From Firmicutes bacterium UBA1047 (GTDB lineage Bacteria > Bacillota > Clostridia > Tissierellales > Sedimentibacteraceae), in the NCBI GenBank assembly GCA_002316585.1, contig DCDU01000192.1:35888-43339 (forward strand): a stretch of 7,452 bases of DNA, in the 5' to 3' direction. The notes under the pieces were generated by a model. The model searched no databases. It was not told where the DNA came from and was given only the letters and a program-made list of their open reading frames with translations. This document shows, piece after piece, positions 1-6,093 of the stretch. The position numbers were made by a program, and so were the translations under genes. Numbering within the stretch: the first letter of the stretch is position 1; each line of letters opens with the position of its first letter.

Positions 1-34
1 AATTAATAAAAAGATTGAAAGAGGAGAGTAAAAA

Positions 35-1456
35 ATGGATAAGGTTTCTTCTAATAAATCAACTGCAAAAAAGAAATGGCTTAGAGTACCAAACACTCCA
101 GCATTAATGCTGTTCGTTATTTTAATAGTAGGTATACTCACATATGTTATTCCGGCAGGTGAATTCGAAAGGGTGTTTGATGAAGCTACAAATAGAACAT
201 TGGTAGTACCCGATACCTTTACAACAATGGAGCAGACTCCAGTAGGGATAGGTGGAATATTATCATCAGTATTTGAAGGATTAGTAAAGGCATCTGAAAT
301 TATCGGTTTCGTTTTTGTTGTTGGTGGTGCTTTTGCTATAGTTCAAAAAAGCGGAGCAATAGATTCAGGATTAGGAAAATTAATAAAGAAGTTTACGGGT
401 CGTGAATATTTGCTAATTAGCATTCTGATGATTGCATTTAGTATAGGCGGCGCTACATTTGGAATGGCTGAGGAAACATTGCCATTTGTTACTATATTAG
501 TTGCCACTTCTTTGTCAATGGGGTTCGACAAGGTTGTAGGAGTAGCTATGATATTAGTAGGAGTATATTGTGGATACTCTGCAGGTCCTTTAAACCCATT
601 TAATACTGGCGTTGCCCAAGGCATTGCAGAATTACCGCCATTTTCTGGAATAGGTCTGAGGATAGCATTGATGGTTGGAAGCTTAGTTATTGCCATTCAC
701 CACACAATTAGATATTGTGAAAAGCTAAAGAAAGATAAGAAAGGAATAATAGTTAAGGATGATGAATTTACGATAAATGATGAAGAACAATTTAATATGG
801 AGATGAATTCCCAACGTAGATTGATATTAATTATACTGGTAATTACTATAAGTGTTTTAGTCTTTGGAGTGTTAAAATATGGATGGTACTTTTCAGAGAT
901 ATCAGCATTATTCTTTGCAATGAGCTTGGTTGTTGGATTGATTCTATTTAAAGGTAATTTTGAAAAATTTGCAGATGAATTTATAATAGGTGCAAGTGGT
1001 ATGGCTGGAGCTGCAATCCTTATGGGTCTTTCCAGAGCAATTTTAGTAGTAGCAGAACAAGGCCATATAATGGATACTATTGTATATTACATCTCTATAC
1101 CATTATCAAACTTAAATAATGTATTCGCTGCCTGGGGAATGTATATAGCTCAAGGATTTATAAATTTCTTTATACCTTCATCATCAGGACAGGCAGTTGT
1201 CGTAATGCCTATTATGTCAGCTTTGAGTGACCTTTTAGGGGTTACAAGACAGGTTTCGGTTCTTGCGTTCCAAGCAGGCGATGGCTACTGGAATATGATA
1301 ACACCTACTCACTCAGTTGTAATGGCTACTTTAGGGCTGGCAGGTCTTTCATTTAATAAGTGGTTTAAATTTGCGCTTCCACTTGTAATTAAATGGTCAT
1401 TGTGGATAATGGCTGTATTAGCATTTGCCGTATTTACAAACTGGGGACCATTCTAA
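35..1456 (+). CDS. YfcC/DcuC-family (PF03606-like) integral membrane carrier
   Basis: This is a 473-residue polytopic inner-membrane protein resembling YfcC and the C4-dicarboxylate anaerobic carrier group, secondary transporters that usually move organic acids or amino acids. A basic N-terminus (about residues 1-18) leads into a first membrane segment ending in the family-typical TYVIPAGEFER (36-46). Further signatures are GMAEETLPF (143-151), CGYSAGPLNPFNTGVAQ (from 179) and, in the second half, FFIPSSSGQ (around 379-386) followed by a GDGYWNMITPTHS stretch. These glycine/proline/serine-rich hairpin segments are typical of the family's substrate region. A charged loop (about 228-268, rich in K, D and E) separates two hydrophobic halves. 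The length is normal for the family. The start is set by GAGGAG at 21-26, 8 bp before ATG. Its substrate is unknown. Its position before an amino-acid dehydrogenase operon suggests uptake of that enzyme's substrate, which is inference only. The promoter lies outside the window. Confidence 0.9.
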   Translation: MDKVSSNKSTAKKKWLRVPNTPALMLFVILIVGILTYVIPAGEFERVFDEATNRTLVVPDTFTTMEQTPVGIGGILSSVFEGLVKASEIIGFVFVVGGAFAIVQKSGAIDSGLGKLIKKFTGREYLLISILMIAFSIGGATFGMAEETLPFVTILVATSLSMGFDKVVGVAMILVGVYCGYSAGPLNPFNTGVAQGIAELPPFSGIGLRIALMVGSLVIAIHHTIRYCEKLKKDKKGIIVKDDEFTINDEEQFNMEMNSQRRLILIILVITISVLVFGVLKYGWYFSEISALFFAMSLVVGLILFKGNFEKFADEFIIGASGMAGAAILMGLSRAILVVAEQGHIMDTIVYYISIPLSNLNNVFAAWGMYIAQGFINFFIPSSSGQAVVVMPIMSALSDLLGVTRQVSVLAFQAGDGYWNMITPTHSVVMATLGLAGLSFNKWFKFALPLVIKWSLWIMAVLAFAVFTNWGPF

Positions 1457-1502
1457 TTTCAAGATATTTATTTAAAAATTTAAAGGAGATAAGTAACTCA
1501 CC

Positions 1503-1524
1503 TGGTATTATATAGGTTATACCA
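1503..1524. repeat. Inverted repeat TGGTAT-N10-ATACCA, possible operator or leader hairpin
   Basis: A perfect 6+6 bp inverted repeat spans 22 bp in the gap between the carrier gene and the dehydrogenase operon, with a partly symmetric AT-rich centre. It is the right size for a dimeric repressor or activator site and lies about 40 bp upstream of a TATAAT box. It could equally form a weak hairpin in the transcript. No T-tract follows it, so it is not a good terminator. With short arms in AT-rich DNA, chance is a real possibility. Confidence 0.3.
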
Positions 1525-1565
1525 TAATGCAAATGATGGATAATTTAATTTAGCGGTTTTACTTG

Positions 1566-1571
1566 TATAAT
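1566..1571 (+). promoter_or_regulatory. TATAAT -10-like hexamer before the dehydrogenase genes
   Basis: A perfect TATAAT lies about 80 bp upstream of the first dehydrogenase gene. The best -35 at a usable spacing is only TTTAAT-like (1544-1549, 16-bp spacer, 3 of 6 matches). An internal, probably regulated or weak sigma-A promoter is possible. No clear terminator separates this gap from the carrier gene, so read-through from upstream is equally possible. Confidence 0.3.
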
Positions 1572-1653
1572 ACTAAGGTGATTCACTTTATAAACTTTTA
1601 AGGATTCGTAATTAAGCGAATATTCAATTATATTAAAGAAAGGGCTTAAAATT

Positions 1654-1974
1654 ATGAGAGTTACCAAACATCCTATTTTAGGTAATTTGGATGAAAATCC
1701 AAAGATAGTAAACATAAGTGTTGATGACAAGATTATTCCAGCTATTGAAGGCGAGCCTGTAGCTTCTGCGCTTATGGCCTCGGGGATAAGGGTTATGAGA
1801 ACTACCCCTAAGTACCATCACCCTAGAGGAATATTTTGTGCTATAGGACGCTGCACTGATTGTGCTATGACAATAGACGGGGTTCCAAATGTCAGAACTT
1901 GTGTTACAAAAGTTAGAGATGGAATGAAACTAGAGACTCAAGAAGGATTAGGAAAATGGGGTGATAAAAAATGA
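1654..1974 (+). CDS. [2Fe-2S] ferredoxin-like subunit of amino-acid dehydrogenase complex (HcnA/OoxC-like gamma subunit)
   Basis: This is a 106-residue soluble protein with a plant-type [2Fe-2S] fold of the Fer2_4 kind seen in hydrogen cyanide synthase HcnA, opine oxidase and D-hydroxyproline dehydrogenase gamma subunits. The cluster ligands are visible as C62-x4-C67-x2-C70-x12-C83 (FCAIGRCTDCAM ... RTC). The N-terminal half has the usual beta-strand content plus an EGEPVASALMASGIRVMR helix. Its role would be to pass electrons between the flavin subunits. The start ATG follows a purine-rich but imperfect site (AAAGAAAGGG, about 1635-1643). The gene overlaps the next by ATGA at 1971-1974, implying translational coupling. 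In some relatives this domain is fused to the N-terminus of the large FAD/NAD subunit. Here it is a separate polypeptide. Family assignment is firm; substrate is not known. Confidence 0.9.
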   Translation: MRVTKHPILGNLDENPKIVNISVDDKIIPAIEGEPVASALMASGIRVMRTTPKYHHPRGIFCAIGRCTDCAMTIDGVPNVRTCVTKVRDGMKLETQEGLGKWGDKK

Positions 1975-3074
1975 AACATAACAAACAGGTAGCTATAATA
2001 GGTGCAGGACCTGCCGGATTATCAGCTGCACTGGAAATTGCAAAACATGGGGGGAAAGTAGCTGTTTTTGATGAAAATGATAAACCCGGCGGTCAGCTGT
2101 TTAAACAAATCCATAAATTTTTCGGTTCAAGCTTTCATGGAGCAGGGGTCAGGGGATTTAGGCTTGGCGAAGAACTTTTGTCTCAATGCAAGGAACATGG
2201 AGTGGAAATCTTTTTAAATACTGTGGTATTTGGTTTGTTTCCTGATAATGAAGTTGGAATAGTACAAAATGATATTGCCCATACAGTAACGGCGGATAAG
2301 ATATTAATTGCAGTTGGCGCTTCTGAGAAGCCTTTATCATTTCCAGGTTGGGATTTGCCAGGGGTAATGGGTGCAGGAGCAGCTCAGACAATGATAAACA
2401 TCAACAGAGTACTTCCAGGAAAGAAATACCTTATGATAGGCTCTGGTAATGTTGGCTTAGTAGTATCGTATCAGATTTTGCAGGCAGGTGGAGAAGTTGT
2501 TGGTATAGTAGAAGCGATGCCAAATATAAACGGTTATTCTGTACATGCAAATAAGTTGATGAGAAAAGGCGTTAAGATATATACTTCTCATACCATTAAA
2601 GAAGCAAGAGGAAAAGATCAGGTCGAGGAGGCCGTAATAGTTGAAATAGGTCCGGACTTTAAGCCCATAGAAGGAACTGAGATTACTTTAGATGTTGATA
2701 CGGTATGCTTGGCAGTAGGACTGACTCCTGCATTGGAGTTATTAAGAATGTCTAATTGCCAGTTAGTACATGTATCTAAATTAGGGGGATTTTTACCATT
2801 GCATAATGACAATATGCAAACGACAAACTCTGATATATATGTTGCCGGAGATGTAACGGGTATAGAAGAAGCAAGTACAGCCATGGAAGAAGGAAGACTT
2901 GCTGGAATATCAATAGCAACTTCTTTAGGACTTATAAATGAAATAGAAGCAAATAAAATAAAAGACGAAATCAATCAGAGAATTATAGATCTAAGATCTG
3001 GTCCTCATGGAGAAATTAGAATGAAATCTAAACAAGATGTTTTTAGGAGGTATGAAGAATGGGTGAGTCTATAG
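1971..3074 (+). CDS. NAD(P)/FAD-dependent oxidoreductase, alpha subunit of amino-acid dehydrogenase complex (HcnB/OoxA-like)
   Basis: This is a 367-residue two-dinucleotide-binding flavoprotein. The FAD motif is GAGPAG (11-16) with acidic D34 ending beta-2 and GGQL at 40-43. A second Rossmann motif GSGNVG (157-162) with E181 suggests NAD(H) rather than NADP(H). The FAD-ribityl motif AGDVTG (292-297, D294) lies near the C-terminus. No redox-active CxxC pair is seen at the usual disulfide position, as expected for HcnB/OoxA relatives. Those relatives are usually longer, from memory about 460-490 residues, because they end in a BFD-type [2Fe-2S] domain. This protein stops before it, and that domain appears as its own gene two positions downstream. 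The probable role is the NADH-side dehydrogenase of the complex, exchanging electrons between clusters and NAD+. It is coupled to the preceding gene by an ATGA overlap, with GGGGTG at 1958-1963 as ribosome binding site. Its last 16 bp overlap the next gene. Confidence 0.9.
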   Translation: MKHNKQVAIIGAGPAGLSAALEIAKHGGKVAVFDENDKPGGQLFKQIHKFFGSSFHGAGVRGFRLGEELLSQCKEHGVEIFLNTVVFGLFPDNEVGIVQNDIAHTVTADKILIAVGASEKPLSFPGWDLPGVMGAGAAQTMININRVLPGKKYLMIGSGNVGLVVSYQILQAGGEVVGIVEAMPNINGYSVHANKLMRKGVKIYTSHTIKEARGKDQVEEAVIVEIGPDFKPIEGTEITLDVDTVCLAVGLTPALELLRMSNCQLVHVSKLGGFLPLHNDNMQTTNSDIYVAGDVTGIEEASTAMEEGRLAGISIATSLGLINEIEANKIKDEINQRIIDLRSGPHGEIRMKSKQDVFRRYEEWVSL

Positions 3075-3559
3075 TTTTTAGAGATCATATGCATTGCATT
3101 AATGACAAATATTCTTTTGATACTTTCCTGGAAGAAAGAATAAGTAAGGGTCCGTTAGCTATTATTGAATGTTTTGAGGAAATACCATGTGATCCTTGCA
3201 GAAATTCTTGTTTTAAGAATGCCATATCCTTTGATAAATCGATAACTTCAATTCCTAAATTAGATATTGAGAAATGCTCTGGATGTGGAATTTGTGTAGC
3301 TAAATGCCCTGGCATGGCTATTTTTATAGCGGATGGCTCATACTCGGATGATGAAGGATTAGTCTCTTTACCTTATGAGTTTTTACCATTACCTAATAAA
3401 GGACAAGCTGTTAAGGCTACTGACAGATATGGTAGAGTACTATGCAACGGAGAAATATATAAAGTAAAAACGTCTTCTAACTTTGATTGTACTGCAGTAG
3501 TAACTATTAAAATTCCAAAGGAATTTATTATGGAAGCTCGCGATTTTATATTGATATAA
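3059..3559 (+). CDS. [4Fe-4S] ferredoxin-like subunit of the dehydrogenase complex (archaeal PdhF-like position)
   Basis: This is a 166-residue iron-sulfur protein. A canonical [4Fe-4S] motif C73-x2-C76-x2-C79-x3-C83-P is clear. An earlier irregular set, C38, C44, C47 and C51 (PCDPCRNSC), may hold a second cluster with nonstandard spacing, C-x5-C-x2-C-x3-C. The region from about residue 90 onward has a predicted beta-strand character and two further cysteines (C129, C144), and I recognise no named domain there. The probable role is electron relay between the DAO-type and NAD/FAD subunits. The start is supported by AGGAGGT at 3045-3051, 7 bp before ATG 3059. The gene overlaps the preceding one by 16 bp in a different frame and is followed closely by the BFD gene. 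A protein of similar size is encoded at the same position in archaeal dye-linked L-proline dehydrogenase operons (recalled, not checked). Confidence 0.85.
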   Translation: MGESIVFRDHMHCINDKYSFDTFLEERISKGPLAIIECFEEIPCDPCRNSCFKNAISFDKSITSIPKLDIEKCSGCGICVAKCPGMAIFIADGSYSDDEGLVSLPYEFLPLPNKGQAVKATDRYGRVLCNGEIYKVKTSSNFDCTAVVTIKIPKEFIMEARDFILI

Positions 3560-3560
3560 A

Positions 3561-3566
3561 GGAGGT
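3561..3566 (+). promoter_or_regulatory. Ribosome binding site that fixes the BFD-gene start
   Basis: GGAGGT directly follows the preceding stop codon and sits 7 bp before ATG 3574. An in-frame GTG at 3565 overlaps this site and cannot be used with it, so the shorter 92-residue protein is preferred. Confidence 0.85.
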
Positions 3567-3573
3567 GCGAAAT

Positions 3574-3852
3574 ATGAGTGATGAAATTTTAATCTGCAGA
3601 TGTGAAGAGGTAACCGAGCAAGAAATTAAAGATGCTATAAAAAATGGCGCTTCAACTGTCGATGGAGTAAAACGTGTTACAAGAGCCGGTAAGGGTCTTT
3701 GCCAGGGCAGAACATGCAGATGTCTTGTAGAAAATTTAATATCAAGAGAAACTAAAACTCCTGTTGAGGAATTAGAATATCCAAATAATAGACCACCAGT
3801 TAGAGTTATGAAGGTAAAGGCGTTAGCTGAGTTGGATAAGGAGGACCAATAA
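3574..3852 (+). CDS. BFD-type [2Fe-2S]-binding subunit of the dehydrogenase complex (PdhX-like)
   Basis: This is a 92-residue protein of the bacterioferritin-associated-ferredoxin-like fold (Fer2_BFD). From ATG 3574 the ligand pattern is C8-x-C10-x32-C43-x4-C48, with the family hallmarks CRCEEV, a TVDGVKRVTRAG helix-turn and GLCQGRTC. A further cysteine, C50, follows. In HcnB/OoxA proteins this module forms the C-terminus of the large FAD/NAD subunit. Here it is a free polypeptide, matching the truncated 367-residue subunit upstream. The remaining C-terminal tail (PPVRVMKVKALAEL) resembles the segment that follows the cluster in those fused proteins. Its stop TAA at 3850-3852 shares one base with the next start codon (TAATG), implying translational coupling to the catalytic subunit. 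Its role is electron transfer within the complex. The fold assignment is strong. Confidence 0.9.
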   Translation: MSDEILICRCEEVTEQEIKDAIKNGASTVDGVKRVTRAGKGLCQGRTCRCLVENLISRETKTPVEELEYPNNRPPVRVMKVKALAELDKEDQ

Positions 3853-4934
3853 TGAAACGAGAAGCTGAAATAGTTGTTATCGGAAGTGGAATCATGGGTT
3901 CAAGTATTGCATATAATCTTGCCAAAGCAGGAAAAGAAGTTGTTGTTTTAGAACAAAATGAAATTTGTAGTGGAACATCAAGCGCAACTGCAGCTTGGCT
4001 TTGGCCATCGGATAAAACTCCGGAACACTACGGAAGATTAGCTTGGCATTCTATGGAAATCTACAAGAATTTAGAGGAAGAACTTGGTGCAGATTTTGAG
4101 TATACGATAACAGGAAGCCTTGAATTAATATGGACCGAAAAACAAATAGAATCTGCTAAAAAACTGATAGAATTAGAAGAAAAGTTAGGACATGAAGTAA
4201 AAATTCTTACGCAAGATGAAACAATTAAAATGGAGCCGGTCATAAATCCTAATGTATTAGGAGCTATTTATTGTGAAGAGGATGGGAATTTAAATCCATT
4301 TCTATTGGTTAATGCATATATACAGGCAGCTAAAAGACATGGTGCAGAAATAAATACGAATACAAAGGTTCAAGATTTAATAGTTAAGGGGAATTCAATA
4401 AAGGAAATAGTAACAAATAAGGGGAGCATTAAACCTGGTCTTGTAATATGTGCTGCTGGAATGTATAGTAAAGAATTGGCAAAGAAAATAGGTGTTGATA
4501 TACCTATACATCCTGAAAGAGGCTTTTGCCTTGTTTCAGAAAGACTGCCAAAAATGTTAAATACAACAGTATGCGGTGCGAGGCAAACTGCTTCGGGAAA
4601 TATAGTTTTTGGTTTTGTTAAAGATACTGTAGATTCAATTGATAGGAAGATGTATTCAAGGGGAATGCAAATGGCAGCAAACGATATAATGAGAGATATG
4701 CCTAGCCTGGGAGATATCAATATAATAAGATCTTATACTGGTATTCGTGTTATACCTGATGATAAGTTTCCAATATTAGGTCCATCTGAAATAATTGATA
4801 ATTTCTGGTTGTCAGTTACTCATAGTGCTGTTGTATTTAACTGTGCACTTTCCGAAATAATCGTACAGTTGGTAAATGGTGAAAGAGATACGGATTCAAT
4901 ACCATACTATGCATATAAACGTTTCATTAAGTAA
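3852..4934 (+). CDS. FAD-dependent amino-acid dehydrogenase, DAO-family catalytic (beta) subunit (HcnC/PdhB-like)
   Basis: This 360-residue DAO-family flavoenzyme is probably the subunit that oxidises the substrate C-N bond (amino or imino acid to imine/keto acid). The N-terminal Rossmann motif is GSGIMG (11-16), with E34 binding the FAD ribose. SGTSSATAAWLWP (40-52) is the family's flavin-contacting loop. C-terminal signatures are YTGIRVIPDD (295-304), PILG (307-310) and THSAVVFNCALSEI (323-336). The last normally reads HSG in relatives such as HcnC or glycine oxidase, and here it is H324-S325-A326. Family members include L-proline dehydrogenase beta, D-hydroxyproline dehydrogenase beta, sarcosine oxidase-like and opine oxidase subunits, so the substrate stays open. 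Length is normal. No signal peptide or membrane helix is seen. AAGGAGG at 3838-3844 gives a strong ribosome binding site, and TAATG overlap couples it to the BFD gene. It is the last gene of the five-subunit set. Confidence 0.88.
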   Translation: MKREAEIVVIGSGIMGSSIAYNLAKAGKEVVVLEQNEICSGTSSATAAWLWPSDKTPEHYGRLAWHSMEIYKNLEEELGADFEYTITGSLELIWTEKQIESAKKLIELEEKLGHEVKILTQDETIKMEPVINPNVLGAIYCEEDGNLNPFLLVNAYIQAAKRHGAEINTNTKVQDLIVKGNSIKEIVTNKGSIKPGLVICAAGMYSKELAKKIGVDIPIHPERGFCLVSERLPKMLNTTVCGARQTASGNIVFGFVKDTVDSIDRKMYSRGMQMAANDIMRDMPSLGDINIIRSYTGIRVIPDDKFPILGPSEIIDNFWLSVTHSAVVFNCALSEIIVQLVNGERDTDSIPYYAYKRFIK

Positions 4935-4947
4935 TCAATTATATATT

Positions 4948-4959
4948 AAACTGCAGTTT
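4948..4959. repeat. 12-bp perfect palindrome AAACTGCAGTTT between the oxidase and DapA-like genes
   Basis: The perfect 6+6 palindrome AAACTGCAGTTT, followed by more T residues, lies in the 69-bp gap before the DapA-like gene. With no loop it is a poor intrinsic terminator but could be a regulator binding site. A weak GATAAT (4969-4974) downstream lacks a good -35, so I do not call a promoter. Confidence 0.25.
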
Positions 4960-4990
4960 TTATCGAATGATAATATAACAATAAGTGAAA

Positions 4991-4997
4991 TGGAGGG
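4991..4997 (+). promoter_or_regulatory. Ribosome binding site supporting a TTG start
   Basis: TGGAGGG ends 6 bp before TTG 5004. The only nearby ATG (4990) runs into a TAG after three codons, and the DapA-family N-terminus (FGRYLSVIVTPF) begins right after the TTG. This makes the non-ATG start convincing. Confidence 0.8.
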
Positions 4998-5003
4998 TTA
5001 GAT

Positions 5004-5915
5004 TTGAAATTTGGAAGATATCTTAGCGTAATAGTTACGCCTTTTTATGAGGATAATAGCATAAACTATGATGAAGCTATAAGATTAGGAAAAACCATGG
5101 TCGATAATGGAGTAGAAGGTTTGATAATAGCAGCAACTGGGGGAGAATCTGCTACTATGAAGCTTGAAGAGAGAATTGAATTAACTAAGGTAATGAAAAA
5201 CGCATTTAATGGGCAAGTTCCTATAATAGTTGGGACAGGTACTAATAACACAGAAGACAGTAAAAGAATAACTAAGCTTATAGAAGAAGCGGGTGCAGAT
5301 GGAATATTGCTTGTTTCTCCATATTATAATAAACCATCTCAGGAAGGTATTTATCTCCACTTTAAAGCTATTGCTGATTCTACAAAATTACCTGTATTTT
5401 TATATAATGTTCCTGGTAGAACTGGTATAAATCTATCTCCTGAGACAATTGTAAGATTAGCAGAAGTACCTAATATAGTAGGAATGAAAGATGCTTCAGG
5501 AAATATAGATCAATTGACTAAATTACTTCGCGCTGTACCAAAAGATTTTCATGTTTATACGGGTGATGACAATTTAGCTATCCCAGCTTTAAGTATAGGA
5601 GTTTATGGACTTATAAGTGTTGCAGCTCAAGTAGCAGGTAAGGAAATCAAAGAGATGCTTGATGCTTATTGGTCAAAAGATATTGAAAAAGCAGCTAAAT
5701 TACACCAATATTTATTTCCATTATTAGATGTATTATTTATTGAATCAAATCCTGTTCCCACAAAGGTAGCATTAAATTTAATGGGATTTAAAGTCGGTAA
5801 TGTACGCCTTCCGCTTACAATGCCAAGTAAAAAACATACTGAAGAAATAGCTAAAGTATTAAGAGAGCTTAATTATATGGAAGAAATTAATATTTCTGAT
5901 AATTTGTGGGTGTGA
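5004..5915 (+). CDS. DapA/N-acetylneuraminate lyase-family Schiff-base aldolase or synthase
   Basis: This 303-residue TIM-barrel enzyme is close in pattern to 4-hydroxy-tetrahydrodipicolinate synthase. K162 (GMKDASGN) is the expected Schiff-base lysine. Y134 (YNVPGRTG), Y108 (PYYNKPSQEG) and T45 match the E. coli DapA triad Tyr133, Tyr107 and Thr44. R139 corresponds to DapA Arg138, often taken as a synthase marker. One deviation is in the pyruvate-carboxylate loop, where the usual GTTGES reads ATGGES, so the second Thr is G46. The E. coli lysine-feedback histidines 53 and 56 are not present. It starts at TTG with a good ribosome binding site and is followed by a terminator at 6008-6056. Its position after an amino-acid dehydrogenase suggests a catabolic role, for example deaminase/dehydratase or 2-keto acid aldolase, rather than housekeeping lysine synthesis, but the conserved Arg keeps true DapA possible. 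I give no gene symbol for this reason. Confidence 0.88.
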   Translation: MKFGRYLSVIVTPFYEDNSINYDEAIRLGKTMVDNGVEGLIIAATGGESATMKLEERIELTKVMKNAFNGQVPIIVGTGTNNTEDSKRITKLIEEAGADGILLVSPYYNKPSQEGIYLHFKAIADSTKLPVFLYNVPGRTGINLSPETIVRLAEVPNIVGMKDASGNIDQLTKLLRAVPKDFHVYTGDDNLAIPALSIGVYGLISVAAQVAGKEIKEMLDAYWSKDIEKAAKLHQYLFPLLDVLFIESNPVPTKVALNLMGFKVGNVRLPLTMPSKKHTEEIAKVLRELNYMEEINISDNLWV

Positions 5916-6007
5916 AATTATTGAAAATTTTATCTATTAGGATTTTAAAGGTATAAAAAAATAAATATATTTAACTATTAATAATAATTTGTTTATATAG
6001 GATTGTT

Positions 6008-6056
6008 ACTGTTATTAAACTAATAGAATAGTTAGTTTCTTAGCAGTTCTTTTTTT
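6008..6056 (+). terminator. Rho-independent terminator after the DapA-like gene
   Basis: AAACTAA (6017-6023) pairs with TTAGTTT (6032-6038) around an 8-nt loop. An outer ACTG (6008-6011) can pair with CAGT (6044-6047) after a small internal loop, and a run of seven T residues (6050-6056) follows. The stem is AU-rich, so efficiency is uncertain, but the layout fits an intrinsic terminator ending the operon about 90-140 bp past the DapA-like stop codon. Confidence 0.65.
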
Positions 6057-6060
6057 CTAT

Positions 6061-6093
6061 ATTGATAATAAAAGCCGTCAATGTAGTATCAAT
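6061..6093. repeat. Inverted repeat ATTGATA-N19-TATCAAT
   Basis: Seven-bp perfect arms (6061-6067 and 6087-6093) lie about 26 bp apart between centres, just after the terminator T-tract. They might be paired regulator half-sites or a weak hairpin. The function is unknown, and AT-rich chance symmetry is not excluded. Confidence 0.25.

Noticed and set aside
343..696. 117-codon minus-strand frame inside the carrier gene
   Set aside because: It is antisense to a well-supported membrane protein gene and has no ribosome binding site or recognisable domain.
1545..1730. 61-codon minus-strand frame across the gap and the [2Fe-2S] gene start
   Set aside because: Its first part is antisense to the clear ferredoxin-like gene, and the rest is low-complexity AT-rich translation without a ribosome binding site.
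2158..2391. Minus-strand frames inside the FAD/NAD subunit (also 2618-2974)
   Set aside because: They are shadows of a strongly supported coding sequence with no motif of their own.
2986..2999. Tandem AGATCT palindromes around 2987-2999
   Set aside because: They fall within codons of the FAD/NAD subunit (IDLRSG) and are explained by coding.
3565..3573. GTG start three codons upstream for the BFD gene
   Set aside because: It overlaps the GGAGGT ribosome binding site, and ATG 3574 has ideal spacing.
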